Assembly (NCBI GenBank): GCA_020638525.1
Contig: JACKIL010000005.1
Location: 124,001 to 188,000, forward strand
Source of the DNA: Caulobacterales bacterium
GTDB lineage: Bacteria; Pseudomonadota; Alphaproteobacteria; Caulobacterales; Parvularculaceae
Reading direction: 5' to 3'
Length of the DNA: 64,000 bases
Both the position numbers and the translations under genes were made by a program. Positions within the stretch are counted from its first letter, which is position 1. Every line of letters starts with the position of its first letter. Positions 1-8,080 of this stretch are shown in pieces. The notes under the pieces are model-generated. The model ran no database searches, was not told the origin of the DNA, and saw nothing but the letters and a program-made list of their open reading frames with translations.

Positions 1-970
1 TTGAATTCGCCGGCAGCCCGACAGCGGAAACCGTCACAAGTTCGCCGGGCTTGGCGAGCGTGCGGTCGACCGTGAGAAGCAGCGATTTCGAAACGGCTTC
101 TTCCGGAACCGCATGCGTCGGCGTCGACGCATAGGGCATCACATTCGTGACTTCCGCAGGCGGAACATAGCCGTCCTCGTCGCTCGCAGCGTAGCCGGGC
201 GCATGGCCATATGGATAGCCTTCGGCCGGCGCGACGACCGGCGGCTCAACATAATCAGGTCCAGCGTTGGAGACCTTGCCCGGCGCCGCGACAGCCGCAA
301 CCGCAGGCAGGCGGACCTGCATGCCGACGGGCAGGCGCTGCCAGTCAACGCCCGGATTGAGGTTGGCGATCGACGACGACGACACGAGATGGCGCGCGGC
401 GATTTCGTTGAGCGAGTCGCCCGGCTGGACGACATACATGCTTGCGAACTGCACGCCGGCCGGCGCCGACGCGCCGCCCATCGCATGGCGCTGCGCATTG
501 AAGAGCTGCGGCACCTCGACGATCTGGCCGGCTTCGACATGGCGCGGGTTGTGGACAACCGGGTTCGCGCTGATCAGCATGGTGACCGGCACGTCGCAGT
601 AGGAGGCGATGTCGTAAAGCGTCTCGCCCTGCCCGATCTTCACATATTGCTCGCAGGCGCCGTCGAGAGCCTCAGCGCGCGCCTCGCCGAAGACGCGATG
701 CGCAAGGCGGGCGCCTTCGACGCCCTCATAGGCCGCCAGAAGCGCTGCATCCGGCCGCTCGATAGAGGAGGCAGCGCCCGCGCGGCGCAGCTCATCCATA
801 TGCCCGTCTGCGAAAACCCGGTCCGCGCCGGTATAGACGCCATCTTCCGGCGCCGGCGCGCCATAGGTCGAAACGCGCGCCTGCTGTTCGGTCGTCGCGC
901 AGCCTGACGCCATCGCCAGAGCGGACGCGCCAATGACAAAAATGGAAAATTTGCCGCCGATTCCAGACAT
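1..970 (-). CDS. LysM-domain envelope lipoprotein, 3' end beyond window
   Basis: The reading frame starts at the ATG at 968-970 and runs off the left edge, so only the first 323 residues are visible. A hydrophobic leader ends in a lipobox-like MASGC with Cys24, which points to a lipoprotein. Two LysM domains follow at about residues 109-154 and 179-222 (QGETLYDIA and QPGDSLNEIA), so it should bind peptidoglycan. A Pro/Ala-rich linker and a beta-type segment come next. The missing C-terminus could be an M23 peptidase (NlpD/murein hydrolase activator type) or nothing enzymatic; this cannot be seen. GGGGAG precedes the start, and a CtrA-like box sits about 52 nt upstream. Confidence 0.85.
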   Translation of the reverse strand, partial: MSGIGGKFSIFVIGASALAMASGCATTEQQARVSTYGAPAPEDGVYTGADRVFADGHMDELRRAGAASSIERPDAALLAAYEGVEGARLAHRVFGEARAEALDGACEQYVKIGQGETLYDIASYCDVPVTMLISANPVVHNPRHVEAGQIVEVPQLFNAQRHAMGGASAPAGVQFASMYVVQPGDSLNEIAARHLVSSSSIANLNPGVDWQRLPVGMQVRLPAVAAVAAPGKVSNAGPDYVEPPVVAPAEGYPYGHAPGYAASDEDGYVPPAEVTNVMPYASTPTHAVPEEAVSKSLLLTVDRTLAKPGELVTVSAVGLPANS

Positions 971-1021
971 AAAGGCTCCCCTCACCGTCCCCGCGCGCGG
1001 GCCCGCCGCGCAAGATAATTG

Positions 1022-1037
1022 GTTAATACTACCATAA
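1022..1037 (-). promoter_or_regulatory. CtrA-like box upstream of the LysM lipoprotein
   Basis: On the minus strand this reads TTAT-N7-TTAAC, one mismatch from the CtrA consensus TTAA-N7-TTAAC. It lies 52-67 nt upstream of the LysM start codon, a position suited to a -35-overlapping activator site. The assignment is by motif only. Confidence 0.45.
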
Positions 1038-1262
1038 AACGCCGCGGGCGGTTTGAAAAATTCGCAAGGGAAACACCGGCTTCGCTGGCGGCGGCCGCCG
1101 AGGCCCCGCGGAGTTACCCCTTTGTAAGTTGAAGGTTTTTCCCGGCGCGCGTTTGATTGCCGCAGCTTCCTCGTCGAAGGCGTGAACAGAGGCTCGCCGC
1201 CGACGAAAGCGAGAAGATCCAGGCCCGGCCTTCAGCCCCCCAACCCCAAAGGCCAGTCCGGA

Positions 1263-1293
1263 AAGCCGGCGCGGGTCCGCCCCGCGCCGGCTT
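1263..1293. other. Perfect 13-bp stem-loop
   Basis: AAGCCGGCGCGGG at 1263-1275 is exactly complementary to 1281-1293, with a 5-nt loop. There is no T-tract on either side, so it is not a standard intrinsic terminator. It could be a leader structure of marC, a rho-independent-like end of an unseen transcript, or a repeat fragment. Confidence 0.5.
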
Positions 1294-1392
1294 CGCATTT
1301 CGGCCCCCCATTCCGCCCGGCTTCACCCGCCCTTGCGCGCCTGCAAGCAGCAGTGCAGGAAGGCCTGAAGCAACCTTTTTCGCGCGAGCCGC

Positions 1393-2034
1393 ATGCTCAC
1401 AGAATTTCTCGCATCCTTCGGCGCAGCGTTCCTCACGCTCTTCATCGTGATCGATCCGATTCTGGTGACGCCGATCTTCGCCTCGCTCGCGAAGGACGAG
1501 ACGCCGCGCGCGCGCCTTCGCATCGCTTTTTCCGCCGCGCTCTATTCGATTGGAATTCTCGTCGTCTTCGGCTTTGGCGGAAACGCGATGCTGCATCAGC
1601 TCGGCGTCAGCCTCGATGCGTTCCGCGCGGCGATGGGCATCATTCTTTTCATCATGGGCTTTCGCATGTTCTTCGATCCCGACAGCGAAACGCAGGCGAA
1701 AACGCCCGGCCCCAAAGCTTCGCAGCGCGACAACATCGCGTTCTTTCCGCTCGCGATCCCGATGCTTGCAGGGCCCGGCGCGATTGCGACGACCATGCTT
1801 CTCATGGGCCCCGGCACGTCGATCGAAGAGAAGGGAATTGTGCTCGCCGCCGCGGTGATCGTTCTCGCCATCGGCGTACTGATGATGGCGTTTGCGAGCC
1901 GCATCGGCGATGCGCTCGGCCGCACGGGCATGAACGCGATCACGCGCATTCTCGGAATGCTCTTGATGGCGCTTGCGACGCAATATGTTTTCGACGGCGT
2001 CAGGGGCGGCGTCATCAACGTCGTCGCCGCCTGA
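1393..2034 (+). CDS. MarC family integral membrane protein
   Basis: The 213-residue protein belongs to the MarC/UPF0056 family of small inner-membrane proteins with about six membrane segments. Family hallmarks are visible: an N-terminal segment with IDPILVTPIF, and a second repeat with FFPLAIPMLAGPGAIAT. The protein ends in short hydrophobic helices. Molecular function is not established; the old link to multiple antibiotic resistance is not supported for the family. The gene stands alone and runs convergently towards the dipeptidase gene, with 20 nt between stop codons. Confidence 0.9.
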   Translation: MLTEFLASFGAAFLTLFIVIDPILVTPIFASLAKDETPRARLRIAFSAALYSIGILVVFGFGGNAMLHQLGVSLDAFRAAMGIILFIMGFRMFFDPDSETQAKTPGPKASQRDNIAFFPLAIPMLAGPGAIATTMLLMGPGTSIEEKGIVLAAAVIVLAIGVLMMAFASRIGDALGRTGMNAITRILGMLLMALATQYVFDGVRGGVINVVAA

Positions 2035-2054
2035 CCCCGCGCTTCAAAAGCAGC

Positions 2055-3281
2055 CTATTTTTCGGCCTTTTTCTGCACTTCGGAAAGAACGCGCAGCAGA
2101 TTGCCGCTCCAGATCTTCCCAATGTCTTCTTCCGAATAGCCGCGGCGCACGAGCTCGCGCGTGACATTGTAGGTTTCGGAAGCATCGTCCCAACCATCAA
2201 TGCCGCCGCCGCCGTCGAAGTCCGATGAAATGCCGACATGGTCGATGCCTGCGACTTTCACGGCGTAGTCGATGTGGTCGACGAGGTTGGCGACATTCGC
2301 GCGCGGCGAGATCGCCCAGACGGCCTGCATGCGCTTTTGATACTCGGCCTTGACCTCGTCGGAAGCGGCTTCCATCGCCTCGTCGGATTCGAGCTTCATC
2401 TCTTTCTTGATCTTCGCCTGCAGGTCGCTCTGTTCCTGCGTGAACGGCTTCAGATAGACGTCGACCGCGGTGATCTGCACGACGCCGCCATTCGCGGCGA
2501 GCGCGCGCAATTGCTCGTCGTCGAGATTGCGCGGCGCTTCGGCGAGCGCGGCGATCGAAGAATGCGATGCAATGATCGGCGCCTTTGAAAGCTCAATCAC
2601 CTGCATCATCGTCTTGCGGCTCGCATGGCTGACATCGATCATGATGCCGACGCGATTAAGCTCCGCGACAAGCTCGCGCCCGAGGCTTGAAAGACCGCCA
2701 TACTTTTCGTCCGGGTCCCCGCCTTCCGTATTCGGATTGGAGCTGTCGCCGAACTGGTTATGGCCGAAATGGGTGACGCCCATATAGCGCACGCCAGCGT
2801 CGCGCCAGGTCTCCACATCTTCAATCGTCGCGCCGAGCGGATAGGGGTTTTCCATGCCGATGAAAGCGACTTTGCGGCCTGACCGGTCGATCGAGCGCGC
2901 ATCGCTCGCCGAAAGCGCCAGAGCGATATCGCGCGGATAAGCGCGCGTCATCCGCGTGATCGCGTTGAGCTTGGCCGTCGCAAAGTGGCGCGCTTCAGCA
3001 AATCCATCCGCCGTCAGCGGGCCTTGCGGCGTGTAAACGATGAGAAAGATCGCATCGAGCCCGCCCGCCCGCATTTTCGGCAGATCGACCTGACCTTTGG
3101 TGAAACCGCCGGGGTCCAGCGCCGCCGTCGCATAGCCGTGATCGGCAATATCGACATGCGTGTCGAGCGCGATTACGCGGTCATGAATTTCATGCGCGCG
3201 CTTGTCGAGGTCGTCACTCTTCGCGAATGCGGCGCCAGCGCTCAAGGCCAGCGCAGCGACGGACAGATAAAGCGATTTCAT
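2055..3281 (-). CDS. Secreted M19 membrane-dipeptidase family protein
   Basis: This 408-residue zinc metallopeptidase of the renal dipeptidase (M19) family probably hydrolyses dipeptides in the periplasm. Residues 1-20 form a signal peptide ending AFA. Candidate metal ligands are in place: H42 and D44 in DTHVD, E144 in GMEN, H219 in DVSHAS and H240 in ASHSS, with the late DFDGGGG motif. Length is normal for bacterial M19 enzymes. It is separated from hisS by about 70 nt and is probably its own unit. Substrate (L,D- or D,D-dipeptides) cannot be told from sequence. Confidence 0.93.
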   Translation of the reverse strand: MKSLYLSVAALALSAGAAFAKSDDLDKRAHEIHDRVIALDTHVDIADHGYATAALDPGGFTKGQVDLPKMRAGGLDAIFLIVYTPQGPLTADGFAEARHFATAKLNAITRMTRAYPRDIALALSASDARSIDRSGRKVAFIGMENPYPLGATIEDVETWRDAGVRYMGVTHFGHNQFGDSSNPNTEGGDPDEKYGGLSSLGRELVAELNRVGIMIDVSHASRKTMMQVIELSKAPIIASHSSIAALAEAPRNLDDEQLRALAANGGVVQITAVDVYLKPFTQEQSDLQAKIKKEMKLESDEAMEAASDEVKAEYQKRMQAVWAISPRANVANLVDHIDYAVKVAGIDHVGISSDFDGGGGIDGWDDASETYNVTRELVRRGYSEEDIGKIWSGNLLRVLSEVQKKAEK

Positions 3282-3351
3282 GAAAGCCCCCGTTCTTTCG
3301 ATAGAGTGTGAGATCGGCGCCGCGATACGCGGCGCCAGATAGGAGCATGCG

Positions 3352-4836
3352 TCAGCGCTTGCGCGCTAGCGTTTTCTTCACGGCGTCGACGAGTTCGCCG
3401 CGCGGAACGGAGAATTGCGCAGGCTGCGCCTCGCGCCATTCGGCGTTGTCTTCGATCTCTTTCGAAAGCTCGGCGCCGAGAATGAGATCCTTGATCGTCA
3501 CCTCGCCTTTGGCGCGTTCGTCTTCGCCCTGAATGACGGCGACCGGCGCCATGCGCTTGTCGGCGTATTTCATCTGCGCGCGCATGCCGGAACCGCCGAG
3601 ATAGACTTCCGCGCGAAGCCCCGCCGCGCGAAGCTCGCCCGCCATCGCCTGATAGGACGCCATCTGACCTTCTTCGAGCGCGAGAACGACAACGGGCCCG
3701 CTCGCTTCCGCACCTGCGGCTTTCTTCAATTCAAGCGCCGCAAGCAATCGCGAAACGCCAACAGAAATGCCGACAGCAGGCACTTCAACGCCTTTGAAGC
3801 GTTTGACAAGACCGTCATAGCGCCCGCCCGATGCAACGGAACCAAAGCGCACGGGCCTTCCCTTTTCGTCTTCGACGGAGAACATGAGTTCAGCTTCGAA
3901 GACGGGGCCGGTGTAATATTCAAGCCCGCGAATGACCGAAAGGTCGATCTTCGCGCGGGATTCATCAAGGCCGAGCGCTGCGAGCTGCGCGGCGATTTCC
4001 GCAAGCGTTTCAACGCCGATGGCGCCCGCCGCCGACCCGCCGATGAGATCGGAAAGCCTCGAACACGTTTCCGCATTCGTTTCCGCCGTCGCCGACATGA
4101 AGGCGAGCACGCGCTCGATTTCATTATCGGGAAGCTGCGCGCCTTCAGTGTAATCGCCAGACTCGTCCTTGCGGCCCTTGCCGAGGAGCAATCGCACGCC
4201 TTCCATGCCAAGACGGTCAAACTTGTCCATCGCGCGCAGCACGCGGAGCTTTTTCTCCGCATCCTGATCTTCATCAACGCCAATCGACTCAAGAAGTCCC
4301 GTCAGCACGTTCCGGTCGTTAAGGCGAATCTGATAGTCGCCGCGCGAAATGCCCGCCGCTTCCAGCGCTTCGGCGAGCATGGAAATGCATTCGACATCCG
4401 CATTCGGCGCCGGCGCGCCGACCGTGTCGGCGTCGCATTGCGTGAACTGACGAAAGCGCCCCGGCCCCGGCTTTTCGTTCCGCCAGACCGGCCCCACCGC
4501 ATAACGGCGGAAGGGCTTTGCAAGGCCATCGTAATTCTGCGCGACAAAGCGTGCGAGCGGCGCCGTCAGGTCATAGCGCAGGCTCATCCACTGCTCGTCA
4601 TCGTCCTGCAGCGAGAAAACACCCTGATTGGGCCGGTCGACATCGGGCAAAAACTTTCCGAGCGCGTCGGTATATTCAAACGCAGGCGTTTCCAGCGGGT
4701 CGAAGCCATACGCCTCATAGACGCGCGTGATCGCCGCGAGCATCTCGCGCTCAGCCGCTATCTCAGCGCCGAAACGGTCGCGAAAGCCGCGCGGAATGCG
4801 GGCCTGCGGACGGAATGTTTTCTCTTTCTTCGCCAT
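3352..4836 (-). CDS. hisS: Histidyl-tRNA synthetase
   Basis: This 494-residue class II aminoacyl-tRNA synthetase charges tRNA-His. Motif 2 is recognisable as FRRYAVGPVWRNEKPGPGRF, and the histidine-specific segments RGLEYYTGPVFEAEL and GGRYDGL are present. Motif 3 follows in GISVGVSRLLAAL, and a C-terminal anticodon-binding domain covers about the last 100 residues. It is longer than the E. coli enzyme (about 420), as is common in alphaproteobacteria. The start ATG is at 4834-4836. It lies downstream of the cyclophilin gene in the same orientation, separated by 45 nt, so co-transcription with cyclophilin and pgi is possible. Confidence 0.96.
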   Translation of the reverse strand: MAKKEKTFRPQARIPRGFRDRFGAEIAAEREMLAAITRVYEAYGFDPLETPAFEYTDALGKFLPDVDRPNQGVFSLQDDDEQWMSLRYDLTAPLARFVAQNYDGLAKPFRRYAVGPVWRNEKPGPGRFRQFTQCDADTVGAPAPNADVECISMLAEALEAAGISRGDYQIRLNDRNVLTGLLESIGVDEDQDAEKKLRVLRAMDKFDRLGMEGVRLLLGKGRKDESGDYTEGAQLPDNEIERVLAFMSATAETNAETCSRLSDLIGGSAAGAIGVETLAEIAAQLAALGLDESRAKIDLSVIRGLEYYTGPVFEAELMFSVEDEKGRPVRFGSVASGGRYDGLVKRFKGVEVPAVGISVGVSRLLAALELKKAAGAEASGPVVVLALEEGQMASYQAMAGELRAAGLRAEVYLGGSGMRAQMKYADKRMAPVAVIQGEDERAKGEVTIKDLILGAELSKEIEDNAEWREAQPAQFSVPRGELVDAVKKTLARKR

Positions 4837-4881
4837 GGGCGGGGGATAGCCGATGCGCGGGCGCCGCGCAATGTGAGGGCT

Positions 4882-5472
4882 CTACTCCCCCGGCGCCCAG
4901 TCGACCGGGTCGACGCGCTCAATGAAAACAGGCTCGACCGGCACTTCGGACTCGAACGGCCCGCCCGGCCCCGTCGCAACCGCGCCGATGGCGTCGACCA
5001 CATCCATGCCTTCGACGACCTTGCCGAAGACAGCGTAGCCATAGCGGGGGCCAAGATCGGTCACCGAATGGTCGAGCTTGTCATTGTCCTTGAGGTTGAT
5101 GAACCACTGCGCTGTCGCGCTGTCGGGGTCTGAGGTGCGGGCCATCGCGATGGTTCCGCGCAGATTCTTGAGCCCGTTCGCGCCTTCATAGGGGATCGGA
5201 TCGCGCGTCGGGCGTTCGGTGAAGAGACGCGAATAGCCCCCGCCCTGAATGACGAAACCGGCCACGATGCGGTGAAAGATCGTGTGATCGAAATGACCGC
5301 TCGTTGCATATTCGAGGAAGTTCGCAACCGTCGCCGGCGCCTTGTCGGGATAAAGCTCGACGATGATGTCGCCCTTCGACGTCGCGATCTTTGCATAGCT
5401 CTCGGCGTGCGCCGGCGCCGAAACGCTCGCGGCGAATGCGAAGAGAGCGGCGATGATGAAGCCGATACGCAT
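4882..5472 (-). CDS. Periplasmic cyclophilin-type peptidyl-prolyl isomerase
   Basis: This 196-residue protein has a signal peptide (cleavage probably after AHA) followed by a cyclophilin domain. Typical segments are visible: ATVANFLEYA, FHRIVAGFVIQGG, GTIAMART and the substrate-pocket SATAQWFINL. It should catalyse proline cis-trans isomerisation and assist folding of exported proteins. Length matches secreted PpiA-like enzymes. The gene begins 14 nt after the pgi stop codon, so it is probably co-transcribed with pgi, with no obvious functional link. Confidence 0.93.
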   Translation of the reverse strand: MRIGFIIAALFAFAASVSAPAHAESYAKIATSKGDIIVELYPDKAPATVANFLEYATSGHFDHTIFHRIVAGFVIQGGGYSRLFTERPTRDPIPYEGANGLKNLRGTIAMARTSDPDSATAQWFINLKDNDKLDHSVTDLGPRYGYAVFGKVVEGMDVVDAIGAVATGPGGPFESEVPVEPVFIERVDPVDWAPGE

Positions 5473-5486
5473 GGGAAACCCTCCCT

Positions 5487-7154
5487 TTACTGATCGTTCT
5501 TTTGCGCCGCGCGCGCGGCGTTGATGCGATTGATAAGCGCGTTTGTGGAGGCGTCGTGGGCGCTCGCTTCAGGCTTTTCTTCGCCGAGCTTTGCAAGCTC
5601 GGGAAGGATCGCCTTCGCCAGCGTCTTGCCGAGTTCGACGCCCCACTGGTCGAAGGAGTTAATGCCCCAGAGCGCGCCCTCGCAGAAGATCTTGTGCTCA
5701 TAAAGCGCGAGGAGCGCGCCGAGCGTCTCCGGCGTAAGCTTCTCCATCAGAATGGAGTTTGTCGGCCGGCCTCCCGGGAAAACCTTGTGCGGGGCGAGCG
5801 CATCGACCTCAGGCTTCGTCAGGCCTTGCGCTTCAAGTTCTGCGCGCGCTTCCCCTTCGGTCTTGCCGAGCATCATGGCCTCGGTCTGCGCAAGGAAATT
5901 CGCGAGCAGTTTTTCATGGTGATCGCCCAAGGGCTCTTGCGAGAGCGCCGGCGCGATGAAGTCGGACGAGATGACGTCCGTTCCCTGATGAATGAGCTGA
6001 TAGAACGCATGCTGCCCGTTCGTGCCGGGTTCGCCGAAGATGACGGGCCCGGTCGCACAGGAAACAGGCGCGCCATCCATGCGCCGGCTCTTGCCGTTCG
6101 ATTCCATGTCCGCCTGCTGAAGATAGGCGGGAAGACGCGCAAGATGCTGATCATAGGGAAGCACCGCATGCGCGCTGATATTCTCGAAATTGCGGTTCCA
6201 GACGCCGATGAGCGCGAGCAGCGCGGGCATGTTGGCTTCCAGAGGCGCCGTGCGGAAATGCTCGTCCATCGCATGCGCGCCTTTGAGAAGGCGCTCAAAA
6301 ATATCGAAACTCGTCTGAAGCGCAATCGAAAGACCGATGGCGGACCACAGCGAATAGCGCCCGCCGACCCAATCCCAGAAGACGAACATGTTGGCGGGGT
6401 CGATGCCGAAATCGGCGACCGCGCGCTCATTGGTCGACAGCGCGACGAAGTGATTGGCGATCGCTTTTTCATCGCCCGTCTTTTCGATGAACCACGCCCG
6501 AGCGGAGGCGGCGTTGGTCATCGTTTCCTGCGTCGTAAACGTTTTCGACGCGATGATGAAAAGCGTGCGCTCGGGGTCGAGCCCTTCAAGCGTGTCGGCG
6601 AGATGCTGGCCGTCGACATTCGAGACGAAGAAAGCGCGCCGGCCGGGCGCCCAATAGGGGCGCAAGGCTTCCGTCGCCATTTGCGGCCCGAGATCGGAAC
6701 CGCCAATGCCTATATTGACGACCGTATCGAGCGGTTTGCCGCTCACGCCCCTGAAGTCGCCGGAATGAACGCGGCGCACGAAGTCGCGCATTTTCTCGCG
6801 CTCGGCCCGCACCAGCTTCGAGACATCTTCGCCATCGACGTGATAGGCGCGCAGCGCAAAGTCGCGCAGCGCCACATGAAGCACCGCCCGCCCTTCCGTC
6901 GCGTTGATCTTCTCGCCCGCGAACATGCGTTTCTTCGCGGCCTCAAGCTCGCCAGCCTTGGCGAGCGCGAGAAGCGCGGCGAGGATTTCGTCATTGATAC
7001 GATTTTTCGAAAAATCGAGATAAATGCCCGCGGCTTCGAGCGCGAAGCGCTGCGCCCTTTCGGGGTCGCGCGAAAACGCCGCACGCAAATCGACCGGCTT
7101 GGCGCTGAGCGCTTCAAGCGCCCGCCATTCGCCGGTTTTCGTAATGTCGGTCAT
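5487..7154 (-). CDS. pgi: Glucose-6-phosphate isomerase
   Basis: The enzyme interconverts glucose-6-phosphate and fructose-6-phosphate in the cytosol. About 555 residues, normal for the family. Signature segments are GIGGSDLGPQMATEAL, GGRYSLWSAIGLSIAL, QHAFYQLIHQGTDV (catalytic His region) and FDQWGVELGK near the C-terminus (catalytic Lys). I chose the ATG at 7152-7154 (MTDITKTGEW); a TTG two codons upstream is the alternative. It is first in a leftward run with cyclophilin and hisS, and divergent from a tiny membrane protein gene. Confidence 0.96.
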   Translation of the reverse strand: MTDITKTGEWRALEALSAKPVDLRAAFSRDPERAQRFALEAAGIYLDFSKNRINDEILAALLALAKAGELEAAKKRMFAGEKINATEGRAVLHVALRDFALRAYHVDGEDVSKLVRAEREKMRDFVRRVHSGDFRGVSGKPLDTVVNIGIGGSDLGPQMATEALRPYWAPGRRAFFVSNVDGQHLADTLEGLDPERTLFIIASKTFTTQETMTNAASARAWFIEKTGDEKAIANHFVALSTNERAVADFGIDPANMFVFWDWVGGRYSLWSAIGLSIALQTSFDIFERLLKGAHAMDEHFRTAPLEANMPALLALIGVWNRNFENISAHAVLPYDQHLARLPAYLQQADMESNGKSRRMDGAPVSCATGPVIFGEPGTNGQHAFYQLIHQGTDVISSDFIAPALSQEPLGDHHEKLLANFLAQTEAMMLGKTEGEARAELEAQGLTKPEVDALAPHKVFPGGRPTNSILMEKLTPETLGALLALYEHKIFCEGALWGINSFDQWGVELGKTLAKAILPELAKLGEEKPEASAHDASTNALINRINAARAAQKNDQ

Positions 7155-7255
7155 GGGCAAATGCTCGCGCCTTTTTGAAAGCAGGGCGTGAAGTCATACG
7201 CATTTTAGCGTTTCCTCTCAACGCTGCTTAAAACCGGCGCGCTAGTTTCGCGCTC

Positions 7256-7429
7256 ATGATGAGCAATCCTGAAGTCCGCCGCCTCGCCTCGCGCGCCGCC
7301 GCCAATCTGGTCGCCGTCGCCGCGATTTCAGCGATCTTTGGCCTCAAGGCCTATATCAACGAACATACGCCGCTCGCCCAGAAACGCGACAGCGGAGCGC
7401 CGGCGTTCCAGCTCAGCAAGCTCCCGTAA
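7256..7429 (+). CDS. Small single-span membrane protein, hypothetical
   Basis: A 57-residue frame opens with two ATG codons (7256 and 7259) and ends in TAA at 7427-7429. It has a charged N-terminus (PEVRRLASR), one hydrophobic segment of about 18 residues (NLVAVAAISAIFGLKAYI) and a polar tail. The layout and the position in the divergent gap upstream of pgi suit a real small inner-membrane protein, but no family is recognised and no strong ribosome site is seen. It may be spurious. Confidence 0.5.
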   Translation: MMSNPEVRRLASRAAANLVAVAAISAIFGLKAYINEHTPLAQKRDSGAPAFQLSKLP

Positions 7430-7450
7430 CCGGACGCCCGCCTTCCCTTA

Positions 7451-8050
7451 TCAGTGGGCGTATTTGACCGAGCAGCCATAAGGCTTGGTCGCAGGGCTTT
7501 CGACCGGACGGCCGGCGGCCATATCCCCAAGCGCGGCCAGCACGTAGTTCTTCGCTCCTTCGATCGTTGAAGGGTCGGCGCTCGGCCTGTCGTCGATGGC
7601 GCCGTCATAGCGCAGGACGCCTTCCTCATCGATGATGAACATGTGCGGCGTCGTCTTAGCGGCGTAGAGGCGCCCGATCTCGCCCGACGGGTCGAGCACG
7701 ACTTCGTCAGGCGTGGCGCCGCGGCTCTCAGAGAGCGCGTTGGCCTCGTCCGCGCTCACATGCCCCTGCATTCCCGGCGCGGAGGAGATGACGGAGATCC
7801 AAACGGCGCCCTCGGCCTTCGCTGCTTCCTGCGTCGCCTGCATGTTGCCCGAGTTGTAATGCTTCTGGACGAATGGGCAGCCATTGTTCGTCCACTCGAG
7901 AACGACCTTCTGGCCGAGATAATCGCTGAGCCTCACCGTTTCGCCGGAGGCGGCCGCGCCTTCGAAGGCGGGCGCCGGCGCGCCGATTTCAGGTGCGGCG
8001 AGAGCCGAGGTGGAGATGAGGGCGAGAGCGGCGACAGACAGTTTCAACAT
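7451..8050 (-). CDS. Exported redoxin/thioredoxin-fold protein
   Basis: This protein of about 199 residues has a signal peptide (cleavage near ALAAPE) and an AhpC/TSA-redoxin domain. The active-site Cys58 lies in NNGCPFVQKHY, where the second Cys of a CxxC is replaced, and another Cys sits at the C-terminus (YGCSVKYAH). That gives a two-cysteine pair of a peroxiredoxin-like kind. I chose the ATG at 8048-8050 because AGGAGG lies 10-16 nt upstream; an earlier in-frame ATG at 8077 would swallow that ribosome site. It starts 30 nt after the DsbD-type reductase gene, its likely electron donor. Confidence 0.88.
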   Translation of the reverse strand: MLKLSVAALALISTSALAAPEIGAPAPAFEGAAASGETVRLSDYLGQKVVLEWTNNGCPFVQKHYNSGNMQATQEAAKAEGAVWISVISSAPGMQGHVSADEANALSESRGATPDEVVLDPSGEIGRLYAAKTTPHMFIIDEEGVLRYDGAIDDRPSADPSTIEGAKNYVLAALGDMAAGRPVESPATKPYGCSVKYAH

Positions 8051-8080
8051 GGCCGATGGTCCTCCTTCTTTCGACATTGA

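Larger units (their letters stand above)
971..1392. other. Divergent intergenic region, 422 nt
   Basis: This spacer lies between the leftward LysM lipoprotein and rightward marC. It contains the LysM gene's leader and promoter zone (with a CtrA-like box at 1022-1037) and a perfect 13-bp hairpin at 1263-1293. No convincing small gene was seen; the open frames crossing it on both strands have no homology that I recognise. Confidence 0.6.
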
